From positions 1 through 64,000 of the forward strand of contig JAFIFB010000034.1 of NCBI GenBank assembly GCA_020832285.1: a stretch of DNA of 64,000 nucleotides, written 5' to 3'. Of this stretch, positions 10,091 through 19,834 are shown in pieces. Made by a program: the position numbers and the translations under genes. Numbering within the stretch: position 1 is the stretch's first letter; each line of letters starts with the position of its first letter. The notes beneath the pieces were generated by a model. That model did no database searches and was not told the DNA's origin. It was given only the letters and a program-made list of their open reading frames with translations. Source of the stretch: Balneolaceae bacterium. GTDB taxonomy: Bacteria; Bacteroidota; Rhodothermia; Balneolales; Balneolaceae.

Positions 10091-11335
10091 TCATTTCCGG
10101 CCAGACCGATTCTTCTCCTCAATCCACTTTGACAGATATTTAGTGCTCGCAGTCGTGTGATGCATCAAAATTGATCCGATAAAGTTTTTCAACCGGTGTT
10201 CGCTCAGCCCCGATTGCAAATATTTGATTCGATCCAAAAAGCTTTTCTCAAAAGATTCTCTTCGGAACCTTCTTTTTAAAATTTCGTACCCTTTTTCCCG
10301 GCTGCTGTTCCATAATTCGATATTTTGACAGAGCCGTGACGCCGCCTTTGCAAAAGACCCGGCATCATCTTCAATGAATCCGCACCAATGCATTTCACCT
10401 GCCATTCCTTCGGCTCCGACTGAAGTTGTGACCGACGGTGTACCACACTGCATCGCCTCAATTAGTTTTCCCTTCAGGCCCGCACCAAAACGCAAAGGAG
10501 CCAAAAGTACGCGTGCCTTTCTGATCACGGACTCAGCCTCCTCTGCCCTCCCCTTCACAATAAATCCATCATCAGGCTGATGAAGCTGAAACACTTTATG
10601 TGACGGATACGAGCCGAAAATATTTAACTCAGCTTCAGGCATGTTTTTACGAATGAGTGGCCAGATCTCTTCTTTCAGCCAAAGAACAGCATTCCAGTTC
10701 GGTTCATGCAGAAAGTTACCAATAGAAATGAACCCGCTGCGCTCTTCGTAGGCCGGAAGTTCTTCTCGTTTTAAGATGTCGAGCAGAAATGGCATGTAAT
10801 AAATCAATTCCTCCCTGATTCCAAAAAGATTTTTGAGGAGATCCATTTCCGCCTCTGAAATTATCAGGGAGAGATCACACCGTAAAATACTTGCAATCTC
10901 GCGTTTGGCAGTTTCTTCATTAAGAAGCAGTTCAGGTTTGAATTCGCAGCCCGACTTCCATGCTTTTTGCCTGGCTGTTCGAAGACAATGAAGATCCTCA
11001 GTATCAAGTATTCTGAGCGCACCGGGACAGTATTCGGCAACTCTCCATCCGAACTGTTCCTCTGTCATGAAACGGTCAAATACCACAGCTCCGGGAGTCA
11101 GCTTTTGTATGAAACGATCGAAGGATGAGTTGTTAAGCTGAATAGAAGCCGTCCCAATTCCCTGTGATTCCAGGTCTGCAGCATGTTCACTTTCAGCAGC
11201 GGCAGAGACAAATGTTATCTCCCATCCATCATTTTGGAAAAGGCGGATTAGCTGCATCATCCTCGAACCAGCCGCCGATGATGCCGGTTCCGGCCATACT
11301 TTTCCGATAATCAGCAGGGTTTGGTTTCTCTGCAT
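10091..11335 (-). CDS. glycosyltransferase (GT4-like)
   Basis: IGNFLHEPNWNAVLWLKEEIWPLI...NIFGS...VLLAPLRFGAGLKGKLIEAMQCGTPSVTTSVGAEGM. Confidence 0.85.
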   Translation of the reverse strand: MQRNQTLLIIGKVWPEPASSAAGSRMMQLIRLFQNDGWEITFVSAAAESEHAADLESQGIGTASIQLNNSSFDRFIQKLTPGAVVFDRFMTEEQFGWRVAEYCPGALRILDTEDLHCLRTARQKAWKSGCEFKPELLLNEETAKREIASILRCDLSLIISEAEMDLLKNLFGIREELIYYMPFLLDILKREELPAYEERSGFISIGNFLHEPNWNAVLWLKEEIWPLIRKNMPEAELNIFGSYPSHKVFQLHQPDDGFIVKGRAEEAESVIRKARVLLAPLRFGAGLKGKLIEAMQCGTPSVTTSVGAEGMAGEMHWCGFIEDDAGSFAKAASRLCQNIELWNSSREKGYEILKRRFRRESFEKSFLDRIKYLQSGLSEHRLKNFIGSILMHHTTASTKYLSKWIEEKNRSGRK

Positions 11336-11559
11336 ATTTTGTTTTCTTCAATGATTAAATAGATTTAAAATAGCCGAAATTGCCTTCCATTTAAAAATGC
11401 GGTATATAAGCCTGCGTATAAATGACGGATAAATCATCGGATAAGGTAACATGGAATCGAGTAGAATCGTACAATATTGTTCATTTTCTTTTCACCCGTA
11501 TTTATATTTATCAGGCCACTTTGATCAAATTCTTGACATTTTCAAAAAAGAGAAATCTT

Positions 11560-12012
11560 ATGTTCCGATTCATTAAAGTCAGTATTACAATTCTTTTTTT
11601 ATTTCCATACACTGTATTTTCTCAGAATAGTAGCGGGTCCGATAATATTACCGAAAAAATGATCCAAACGGCTGAAATCGAACGTTATGAAACCATAATT
11701 GCAGCAGATACTTCGGCACTTGGTATCTTTCTCACTGAAGAGTTTATTTATCATCAGCCCACGGGTGTGATTGTATCCAAACAACAATATCTTGAAAATA
11801 GTGCTGCCGGAAATCCTTCCATTTTAACCGCTGAGTTCCGGGAGAAAAATATCACCATATATGAGAATTTTGCCATTTCAAAGGGAATTGTTTCGCTCGA
11901 TGTACTCATGCAGGGCAATGAAACCTCTGTGGATCTTCTCTTTCTGAATGTCTGGATTTTGAGAGATGGGAAGCTGCAACTTGTCGCACGCCAATCTTCA
12001 TTTCTACAATAA
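11560..12012 (+). CDS. DUF4440/NTF2-like secreted protein
   Basis: ORF given from 11422; preferred start MFRFIKVSITILFLFPYTVFSQ (signal peptide); AAADTSALGIFLTEEFIYHQPTGVIVSKQQYLENSAAG pattern typical of DUF4440. Confidence 0.65.
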   Translation: MFRFIKVSITILFLFPYTVFSQNSSGSDNITEKMIQTAEIERYETIIAADTSALGIFLTEEFIYHQPTGVIVSKQQYLENSAAGNPSILTAEFREKNITIYENFAISKGIVSLDVLMQGNETSVDLLFLNVWILRDGKLQLVARQSSFLQ

Positions 12013-12160
12013 AACAGATCATCCTCTATATATCTGTATAATATTTTTGGTTCTACAGGCAACCTAAACTGTTGAATCGAAATGGTAAAATGCTTGGGTA
12101 TGACCAGTCAGGGAGTCATATGAATTATTATTGTCATTACTTTCTTTCTGAATTTATCAA

Positions 12161-12190
12161 AAAAAGTGCCATCAAAACGATGGCACTTTT
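12161..12190. terminator. bidirectional hairpin terminator
   Basis: aaaaagtgccatcaaaacgatggcactttt between convergent genes. Confidence 0.7.
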
Positions 12191-12233
12191 ATTACATCTC
12201 CTGAATAGATAAACTTTCTTACAGTATAATGTG

Positions 12234-12935
12234 TTACCGAATGCGATATGCCAGAGATACTTTAATAACACGGTTATAGATTTTGCTGTCGTCATCTTTA
12301 CCCAGCTTAGCCAAACCAAAGTCGTAGTTGGCATTTCTACTTAAAGCATCTCCAAACCGGTAACCAACTCCGGCAACTGCACCAATATCAAACCTGTTAG
12401 CACCCTCTGTACTCCACTCATCTTCTTTTTCACCAGCAAATTCCACCGTCATTTTATTGTTCAGCAGATAGGAGAACTGCGGGCCTGCAAACAGATTAAA
12501 ACCACCGGGAGCATTATACTTGGCGTATATGGGTAAATCCAGATAATATGAAGTGGAACGCATCTTTAAATCCATATCTTCAAACAGTTCTTTCGATTTA
12601 AAACCTTTCGTAGCCACATATAAACCTGACTCTAAACTTAATGCATTTCGGGGCGAAGTTTCCACAAACGCACCTGCATGAAATCCCGGATTGATATCCA
12701 GGTCTGCATCTTCTATATCTTTACCACCCCAATTCGACAAATCAACCCCGGCCTTAACACCATAGGAAAGATTTTGCGAGTATAAATGAAATGTACTCAA
12801 AACACCTGCTATTAGTACTGTCAGTATCAAAGATTTTATTATTGTTTTCATTTTAGTTGGAGTTATAATTTTAATTGTTATTATAGCCTCTGCAGCCTTT
12901 GATCTGACCATTTTTGGCGATTTACTAAAATCCAT
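12234..12935 (-). CDS. PorT-family outer-membrane beta-barrel protein
   Basis: SYGVKAGVDLSNWGG...GFHAGAFVE...SLESGLYVATKGFK...LDLPIYAKYN...FNLFAGPQFSYLL; the ORF start is probably upstream of the true start at MKTIIKSLILTVLIAG. Confidence 0.8.
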   Translation of the reverse strand: MDFSKSPKMVRSKAAEAIITIKIITPTKMKTIIKSLILTVLIAGVLSTFHLYSQNLSYGVKAGVDLSNWGGKDIEDADLDINPGFHAGAFVETSPRNALSLESGLYVATKGFKSKELFEDMDLKMRSTSYYLDLPIYAKYNAPGGFNLFAGPQFSYLLNNKMTVEFAGEKEDEWSTEGANRFDIGAVAGVGYRFGDALSRNANYDFGLAKLGKDDDSKIYNRVIKVSLAYRIR

Positions 12936-13204
12936 TTCGTTACAATTGAGAAAGACTAAGCTGCGTCCTTGACTCAGTGAACCTGAAACGCATTCATCCC
13001 TTTGGTAAGGTTTAAGTTTGGGGATAAGTATTAAGAAAAGCTATAATTGAATATACGAAAATCATGAATGTTTAGATACATTCCCAAAAACATATTTATC
13101 AGATTTTTTATCAGAGGGGCAGGTGCTCGATTTTCACTGTAATGGGTAGTGTTATGTAGTATAGTAGGGCCTGCCTCCGAAGCCATCCTGACCCTCGAAG
13201 TTTC

Positions 13205-13246
13205 AACGTAGTGGGTAGCGTAGCAGGACCTTGCTGAGGAAAATAA
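13205..13246 (+). repeat. dispersed intergenic repeat family A, copy 1
   Basis: aacgtagtgggtagcgtagcaggaccttgctgaggaaaataa; near-identical to 17259-17320 and related to 26782-26846. Confidence 0.75.
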
Positions 13247-13275
13247 CTCATGATGAAATATACACTGTAAACAGG

Positions 13276-13785
13276 TCAGGCCGGAACACCGATTTTCCCA
13301 AGATTGATCACCTCAACGTCTTGGATTTTCTTGTTATGAATGGCAAAGCGTACAACTGTCCGATAGACCTGAAACCCATGTTTACCCGCTGCACCAGGAT
13401 TCATATAGAGCATTTTATTGAGAGACTGGTCTCTCGCAATTTTCAAAATGTGAGAATGTCCACAGATAAAAAGATTCGGTGTGTTGTTTTCAATTTCTTC
13501 ACGGATCGGGAGACAGTAGCGGCCGGGAATTCCTCCGATATGTGTCATCCATACATCAATCCCTTCCCGTTCAAACCGTTGGTGTAATGGAAACTCCTGG
13601 CGGATTTCCTGCCCGTCTATATTGCCATAAACACCTATTACAGGTGCTATTTTTTCCAGATCCCTGGCAATTGTTATCTCACCAAAGTCCCCGGCATGCC
13701 AGATTTCATCCCTGTCGGAAAAATATTCGGCAATTTGGGGGTCGAGATAATTATGAGTGTCTGATATAAGTCCTATCTTTATCAT
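13276..13785 (-). CDS. YfcE-family metallophosphoesterase
   Basis: MIKIGLISDTHNYL, IWHAGDFG, VYGNID, MTHIGG, FICGHSHI, NPGA. Confidence 0.92.
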   Translation of the reverse strand: MIKIGLISDTHNYLDPQIAEYFSDRDEIWHAGDFGEITIARDLEKIAPVIGVYGNIDGQEIRQEFPLHQRFEREGIDVWMTHIGGIPGRYCLPIREEIENNTPNLFICGHSHILKIARDQSLNKMLYMNPGAAGKHGFQVYRTVVRFAIHNKKIQDVEVINLGKIGVPA

Positions 13786-13881
13786 GCCGCTATAAATTTT
13801 CGCTCTCGGATGATAGGAAACATGAACAAGCTTGCAAAACTTTTTCGATCCCTTTTGTTATAACGCAACTAACCTCAATCC

Positions 13882-14910
13882 ATGATTTTTAACATTTCAT
13901 TCAGTATCATTATCGTTACCTGGAATGCACTTCATCACCTGAAAACATTTTTACCTTCTGTCGCCGCCACCAATTACTCCGATTTTGAAATTGTTATTGC
14001 CAATAACAACTCAACCGATGGGAGTATGGAGTGGATCAGAAAACACTATCCTGAGTGCCGTATTGTCACCTTTGATAAAAATTTTGGATATGCAGCCGGT
14101 AACAACAAAGCCGTAAAATATGCCCGTGGCGAAGTACTTGTATTTCTGAATAATGATGTTAAAACGGACACTGGCTGGCTTCATGGGTTGAATCGTGCAT
14201 TTACAGAAACAGAGGCTTCAATTATCCAGCCTAAAATAAGATCCTTCCGGGACCCGGAATTATTTGAATATGCCGGAGCAGCCGGAGGAATGATCGATTG
14301 GTTGGGCTATCCTTTCTGCCGCGGACGCATTTTTGATCATATCGAAAAAGATAACGGACAGTACGATAAACGCACTGAAATTTTCTGGGCTTCGGGTGCG
14401 GCCTTGTCCATCAAAAAAGAACTTTTCCTGAAAAGTGGCGGTTTCGATGAAGATTTTGAATTTCACATGGAAGAGATCGATCTTTGCTGGCGTTGCCTGA
14501 AAATGGGACATAAAATTATGTATGAACCGGAAAGTATAGTCTACCATCTTGGCGGTGGCTCCCTGCCGGTCGATTCATCCCGGAAGGTTTTTTACAATTT
14601 CAGAAACAGCCTCTGTATGCTCACAAAAAACCTCGAAAAAGCTCCTCTCCTGAAAATTTTTCTTCGCCTGGTTTTAGATGGTATCGCAGGGGTCCAGTTT
14701 CTGCTCAAAGGAAAACCCAAACATACCTTGGCAGTTATAAAATCACACTTTTCCTATTACTTAATGCTTGTTGATCTGCTTCAAAAGCGAAAAGAACTGA
14801 AAAGATCATTCACTTCCACCACCCCTGTCTATCTTATACATTCACGGCTGATTATAACTGACTTTTTTCTCAGGGAAAAGAAAACATGGCAAGAAATAAA
14901 AAAAATATGA
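13882..14910 (+). CDS. glycosyltransferase family 2
   Basis: SIIIVTWNALHHLKTFLPS...IVIANNNSTDGSMEWI...VLVFLNNDVKTDTGWL...FDEDFEFHMEEIDLCWR. Confidence 0.92.
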   Translation: MIFNISFSIIIVTWNALHHLKTFLPSVAATNYSDFEIVIANNNSTDGSMEWIRKHYPECRIVTFDKNFGYAAGNNKAVKYARGEVLVFLNNDVKTDTGWLHGLNRAFTETEASIIQPKIRSFRDPELFEYAGAAGGMIDWLGYPFCRGRIFDHIEKDNGQYDKRTEIFWASGAALSIKKELFLKSGGFDEDFEFHMEEIDLCWRCLKMGHKIMYEPESIVYHLGGGSLPVDSSRKVFYNFRNSLCMLTKNLEKAPLLKIFLRLVLDGIAGVQFLLKGKPKHTLAVIKSHFSYYLMLVDLLQKRKELKRSFTSTTPVYLIHSRLIITDFFLREKKTWQEIKKI

Positions 14911-15503
14911 TTCAGATCGACTGGCAGGAGATTCTGAAAAAGTGGTGGTTTTCGATCCTTCTGCTGCCTTTCATCGGTTATCATATTCATCAGGCAAACC
15001 TTACGCTTAACTACAATATTTTCTTTAGTATCAGCTATTCTTTTCCCTTTCCGGTAAATGTCGAAAAGTTTCTGATGAGAAACCTGCTGCTCATTATTCA
15101 TGAAGCTGGTCATACCTTTTTCAGTGTTTTCGGAAACCGAATCATTACCATTCTCGGAGGTTCACTGAACGAAATTTTGTTTCCCTCTATCATTCTTGCC
15201 TACACTTTGTTCAATAAGCTGGTAAAAGCCACACAGTTCGCATTTTATATGATCGGCTCCGGTTGGTTCAGTATTGCATTTTATGCGGCTGATGCCAGTC
15301 AGCGTCAGTTACCACTGATTGGAAACCTTGGGCCGGAAGCACACGATTGGCACAATCTGCTCAGGCACTGGAATATGCTTGAACTGGATGGGTTATTCGG
15401 TGTGGTTTTTGTCTGTATCGGAATCGTTTGTTACCTGATCGCTGTAAGTGTTCCGCTCTGGTTCAAAAAAACAGAACGGGTACGGCTCGATTTAAATTTA
15501 TAG
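14886..15503 (+). CDS. membrane protein with HEAGH motif (putative M50-like)
   Basis: IHEAGHTFFSVFGNRIITILGGSLNEILFPSIIL; several hydrophobic segments; overlaps the end of the GT2 gene. Confidence 0.55.
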   Translation: MARNKKNMIQIDWQEILKKWWFSILLLPFIGYHIHQANLTLNYNIFFSISYSFPFPVNVEKFLMRNLLLIIHEAGHTFFSVFGNRIITILGGSLNEILFPSIILAYTLFNKLVKATQFAFYMIGSGWFSIAFYAADASQRQLPLIGNLGPEAHDWHNLLRHWNMLELDGLFGVVFVCIGIVCYLIAVSVPLWFKKTERVRLDLNL

Positions 15504-15630
15504 CATTTTAGTGAACGCAAGCCCCGCCGCACCGGTTTACACTTAAAACTTGTATATAAGGAGAACAGTAACACAACCTCTGTAGATGCCAAAACTTTTG
15601 CATCAATTATTTGAGGCTGTTCTTTAGGGC

Positions 15631-15672
15631 AAAAGCTCCATCACATGTATATTTGTGGTGGAGCTTTTTTTT
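15631..15672 (+). terminator. strong Rho-independent terminator
   Basis: aaaagctccatcacatgtatatttgtggtggagctttttttt. Confidence 0.85.
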
Positions 15673-15809
15673 AAATAAACGTGAGTTCGATATAATTTCA
15701 TTGAATTTGGCAACCAGTTAGTCCCCTCCCCGATTGGTCGGGTCAGACTCTTACGAAGGAGGGGAGACTTTTTTTACAAATTCTTAGATAGAACTCACGT
15801 TAAATAAAC
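15671..15809. mobile_element. MITE-like element, family B copy 1
   Basis: inverted ends AACGTGAGTTC (15678-15688) / GAACTCACGTT (15791-15801); 10-bp direct repeats TTAAATAAAC at 15671-15680 and 15800-15809; internal AGTCCCCTCC/GGAGGGGAGACT stem. Confidence 0.65.
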
Positions 15810-15818
15810 ACTTTTTTA

Positions 15819-16997
15819 ATGCACTCAGAACAGCATTTTGATATAATAATAGCTGGTGCCGGAGCATCCGGCCTTACTCTGCTCTGGTATATTCTGCAAT
15901 CTGAAAAACTGAAGAAAAAAAGAATTCTCCTGATTGATAAAAAACTGGAGCCGACAGATAGTAAAACATGGTGTTTCTGGAGTGACGGGAATCACCCAAC
16001 AAACCAACTGATTCATCATACATGGAATGAACTTGAAGTCATCACAAAGAATGAAACAATCAACGGTACACTTAATCAAAAAAAATATCACTGTATTCGA
16101 AGTCTTGATTATTCCTCTGAAATTCTTGAATTAGTAAAATTAAATCCCCAGATCGAGTTACTCGAAACGAAGATTCATGGATTTACAAACTTCGGTGAAA
16201 AAGGTGTTGTTCATACAGGTGAAGGAAGTTTTTCAGCATTCTGGGTTTTTCAAAGTGCGTTGCTCCCACCTGATTTTCATAATTCCGTCTGTGATCTTTC
16301 TTTGCTGCAGCATTTTACTGGATGGGAAATTGAAACCACCCTGAATATGTTCAATCCAGATAAAGCACTGCTCATGGACTTTAACGTGGCACAGAGAGAG
16401 GGTGCCACATTCTTTTATCTGCTTCCTTATTCAGAAAATAGTGCTCTTGTAGAGTACACACTTTTTTCTCCCAATACACTTTCTGAGGAAGAGTATAAAA
16501 ATGAATTACGAAACTATCTCTCTTATAAATATAATCTGGATAAAAAAGATTACATCATCACACGAAGAGAAACAGGTGTAGTGCCGATGGAAGACCGGAA
16601 ATATGCACAATGGTACTGTAAACGGGTTTTGAACATCGGTACAGCAGGCGGATTCACCAAGGCCACCACCGGTTACACATTTTCAAGAATTCATGACCGG
16701 TGCCGTCTAATCGTGAAATCTCTCGAAGATAATGCTCCTATCCCCGATAATCCGGTTTCTTCATACCGTTTTCGTGTGTATGATATCATGATGCTCTACT
16801 TGCTTCAGCATGAATCGAAACAGGCTGTGGAGATTTTTGGTCAGCTATTTAAAAAAAATTCCTTCGATCTTGTGCTCAGATTCCTGAATGAAGAAACCTC
16901 CATTTCTGAAGAACTCTCTATTTTCAGCAAGTTAAGCTATATGCCCTTTTTCAGATCTATTTACAAGATGAAACATCGAATTTTTTTCGGGGCTTGA
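15819..16997 (+). CDS. crtY: lycopene beta-cyclase (CrtY-like)
   Basis: FDIIIAGAGASGLTLLWYIL, DSKTWCFWS, TGWEIETTLNMFNPDKALLMDFNVAQREGATFFYLLPYSENSALVEYTLFS, GTAGGFTKATTGYTF. Confidence 0.92.
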   Translation: MHSEQHFDIIIAGAGASGLTLLWYILQSEKLKKKRILLIDKKLEPTDSKTWCFWSDGNHPTNQLIHHTWNELEVITKNETINGTLNQKKYHCIRSLDYSSEILELVKLNPQIELLETKIHGFTNFGEKGVVHTGEGSFSAFWVFQSALLPPDFHNSVCDLSLLQHFTGWEIETTLNMFNPDKALLMDFNVAQREGATFFYLLPYSENSALVEYTLFSPNTLSEEEYKNELRNYLSYKYNLDKKDYIITRRETGVVPMEDRKYAQWYCKRVLNIGTAGGFTKATTGYTFSRIHDRCRLIVKSLEDNAPIPDNPVSSYRFRVYDIMMLYLLQHESKQAVEIFGQLFKKNSFDLVLRFLNEETSISEELSIFSKLSYMPFFRSIYKMKHRIFFGA

Positions 16998-17258
16998 AAA
17001 AATTTTAGTCAAATACGGCCATCTGTTACTTCCCGTTGTTTTAAAGCCTTTATTGACTTCTGAATAAAGCTGTCGTCGCACCGACCGATCGAAGCGATTA
17101 AGTATCTATCTCGATTATCTCACAGAAAACACATCAAATGTGTTGTAACCATTTGTTTTCATATACTTTATGATTCTATTTTGGAATCTTTAAATAATAC
17201 ATCCTGTTTTTCTGCGACATTTTTTCCTCAGCTGCGTTGAATCTAAAATCGGAGTTTT

Positions 17259-17320
17259 AACGTAGTGGGCAGCGTAGCAGGGCCTTGCTGAGGAAATAAT
17301 CTCTTGGTGAGATATCCGGG
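17259..17320 (+). repeat. dispersed intergenic repeat family A, copy 2
   Basis: aacgtagtgggcagcgtagcagggccttgctgaggaaataatctcttggtgagatatccggg. Confidence 0.75.
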
Positions 17321-17623
17321 CTTTACACATTTTCTATAAAACAAAGTAAAGCCCAATTTCAAAATAACAACTACTGTAATATTATAAACTTCCACACAGA
17401 TCTATATCCAAGAGCAAGCTTTAATATTAAAGAATATTAATGTTATTTACGCGTCAATATGTAGTAGATTTATAGTCAGATTTTTATTTTTTTTGTAAAC
17501 AGTTATAAGGTCAACAGTGAACTTAAATTATTAAGCATAAGTACTGGTCATACTTTTCTTGATTGTTTTTTTATTTATTATTAAAACACCTTACAGTCAA
17601 GTCTGTAGTCAATTTGGGGTAAT

Positions 17624-18754
17624 ATGAGAAGATGCTGCATGAAAATTATGCTGCTCATACTCTTTTTTTGTATCGGTATGAGCTGTGACAGAATGGATCA
17701 ATCCGGACAAATTATCCTGGAAACAGGTGACAGTTTCCAGGTAGCCAATGATATGTATCCGGAGGGTACGGTTTTTTTGGTTCGGTCTGGTGTACATGAG
17801 AAACAAACTGTACGAAATCCAAAACCAGGGAACACCTGGATTGGTGAAACCGGTGCAATAATGGATGGTAAGAATGAGGTAACAGAAGCTTTTTTAGGTG
17901 CTGCGAATGATATTACAATCCAGGGAATTACAATAAGAAACTATTTAAAAAATGGCATTCATTTCAATTCGGGTACAAATCTGAAGCTCAGACGAGTTAC
18001 ATTCGAAGACACCGGTGGTGGAACCGGAGAAGTGAAAGGGGCTGTGAGACTTAATTACGTCCAAAATATCACTATATCACATAGTACTTTTAAACGGGTA
18101 ACAGCAGGAATTCTGTCAACCGATTGTAAGGGGCCCGTAACTATAGAATGGAATACAGCGATAAATATCGGGCGAAACTTTGTTCAGCTTGATAAATGCT
18201 CAGGCAATGATATAAAAATCAGATATAATTCGATGGAGCGTCAGGGAGATTACTTGCGTGGCAGTGCCCATGATGTGGTCGACTGGATCTCTATTTTCAA
18301 ATCTGAAGGTACAGCCGACAATCCTATAATGGTAAAATACAACCGAGCCAGAGGACATGGGCACGATGATACCGGTTCTTTTATTATGCTGGGTGATGGG
18401 GGCGGGAAACATCAGCTTGCTACCGGAAACATAGGCGTGAACCCCGGTCAGGTTGGCATAGGGATAGCAGGTGGAGAAAATATAGTAGTTCGGGAAAATA
18501 TGATGTACAGTAATGAAGGCTGGGAAGACAGTAATGTTGCATTTTATTCTGCCAATTACAGTGAACCTCATCCATGTGCGAATCATGAAATCAGTGAAAA
18601 CCGGTCTTTCTGGATTAAAGGTACACTACGCATGCAAAGTAATGTATGGACCGATCAAAGGTGTAGTCCCAAAATCGAAAATAATTACTTCCCGGATTTT
18701 TCAATTAATAATGATATCTGGTATAATTCTGCAGCTGCCACAGAAAATGATTAA
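17624..18754 (+). CDS. lipoprotein with right-handed parallel beta-helix repeats
   Basis: lipobox LFFCIGMSCDRM; repeated ITIQGITIRNYLKNGIHF / LRRVTFEDTGG / ITISHSTFKRV strand pattern. Confidence 0.75.
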   Translation: MRRCCMKIMLLILFFCIGMSCDRMDQSGQIILETGDSFQVANDMYPEGTVFLVRSGVHEKQTVRNPKPGNTWIGETGAIMDGKNEVTEAFLGAANDITIQGITIRNYLKNGIHFNSGTNLKLRRVTFEDTGGGTGEVKGAVRLNYVQNITISHSTFKRVTAGILSTDCKGPVTIEWNTAINIGRNFVQLDKCSGNDIKIRYNSMERQGDYLRGSAHDVVDWISIFKSEGTADNPIMVKYNRARGHGHDDTGSFIMLGDGGGKHQLATGNIGVNPGQVGIGIAGGENIVVRENMMYSNEGWEDSNVAFYSANYSEPHPCANHEISENRSFWIKGTLRMQSNVWTDQRCSPKIENNYFPDFSINNDIWYNSAAATEND

Positions 18755-18761
18755 ACCAGAT

Positions 18762-19505
18762 CTATTTTTCCAGGTTTCCGCTTAAACCCTGAGCTATTGA
18801 TTGAAGCCTTTTTTCAAATTTTTCTCCAAAAATTTCGAACGCCACATCACTTGTTGCAAGCTTTTTTACATTACTTTCTTCAATAATCTGCTGATAGGTT
18901 TCATAGCAATCCAGTGCTTTATGAAACAATGCCATATCTTCTTGCGAGCATTCCTGAATAAAAGCAACCTCATCACCTGATGATGCTTCAAGACGAAATT
19001 TCCCGTCTTTTACGATTTCTCCCTGCCGGGTATAAAAAGCAAGCCGTTTAGGATAACTGACTCCCTCCCCTTTCATTTTACAAAAAACCCTTTTTACAAC
19101 AGCATGGCTAACCAAATGATCATGAAATCCGCTTACTCCATGCACTGCATAAGTAACAATAATATCCGGTTTTAATTGGTGAATCTGTTTTTCAATTGCA
19201 TTTTCAATTTCTATGGGGTTCAGGTTTTTTAGTTCGTTATCCGGAAAATCGAGAACAGTCATGCCAGTTAGTCCCAATGTTTTTTCGACACATAGCATTT
19301 CCTTGTACCGAATTTCACCCATTTCTTTCTTTGTAATACCCAGCCTGTGCCTCTGTTTGGTTGCTTCCCCTTTCGTAAGAGTAAGCAGATATACTTCAAA
19401 CCCACTACGTAACTGAGCAGTAATTGCCGGTGCCGGGCCAAAACATTCATCGTCGGGGTGAGGAAATATGTAAAGTATTTTCATAGTGTCAAGGTTATTT
19501 AACAA
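18762..19505 (-). CDS. PIG-L family deacetylase (LmbE-like)
   Basis: ILYIFPHPDDECFGPAPAI, LTKGEATKQRHRLG, RYKEMLCVEKTLG, VTYAVHGVSGFHDHLVSHAVVKRVF; start probably MKILYIFPHPDDE. Confidence 0.92.
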   Translation of the reverse strand: MLNNLDTMKILYIFPHPDDECFGPAPAITAQLRSGFEVYLLTLTKGEATKQRHRLGITKKEMGEIRYKEMLCVEKTLGLTGMTVLDFPDNELKNLNPIEIENAIEKQIHQLKPDIIVTYAVHGVSGFHDHLVSHAVVKRVFCKMKGEGVSYPKRLAFYTRQGEIVKDGKFRLEASSGDEVAFIQECSQEDMALFHKALDCYETYQQIIEESNVKKLATSDVAFEIFGEKFEKRLQSIAQGLSGNLEK

Positions 19506-19834
19506 CTTAATTGTTCAAATAATTTTATAAATAACTGATTTTAACTCCTTGAACAACAACTTTATGTTAAGAATTTACCCCGAAAGTTCAGTTATTATCT
19601 AATTTAAGAATAGTCAAAATATATATTTACATATTTCTATAACGAGTAATCATTTCAAAAAAATTTGCCCGGTCTTGAATCATTTGGCATCTGTGGGAAA
19701 AATTAGCACAAATAAAGCCAATTGTATCGATTTCTAAATGAAAAAAATATGGTTACCCCGCCTCTGTGTTGACATTCATTTATTTTTTCAGTTTATAAGG
19801 ATTACCTGCAATAATATAAAACAAGGAGAATCTC

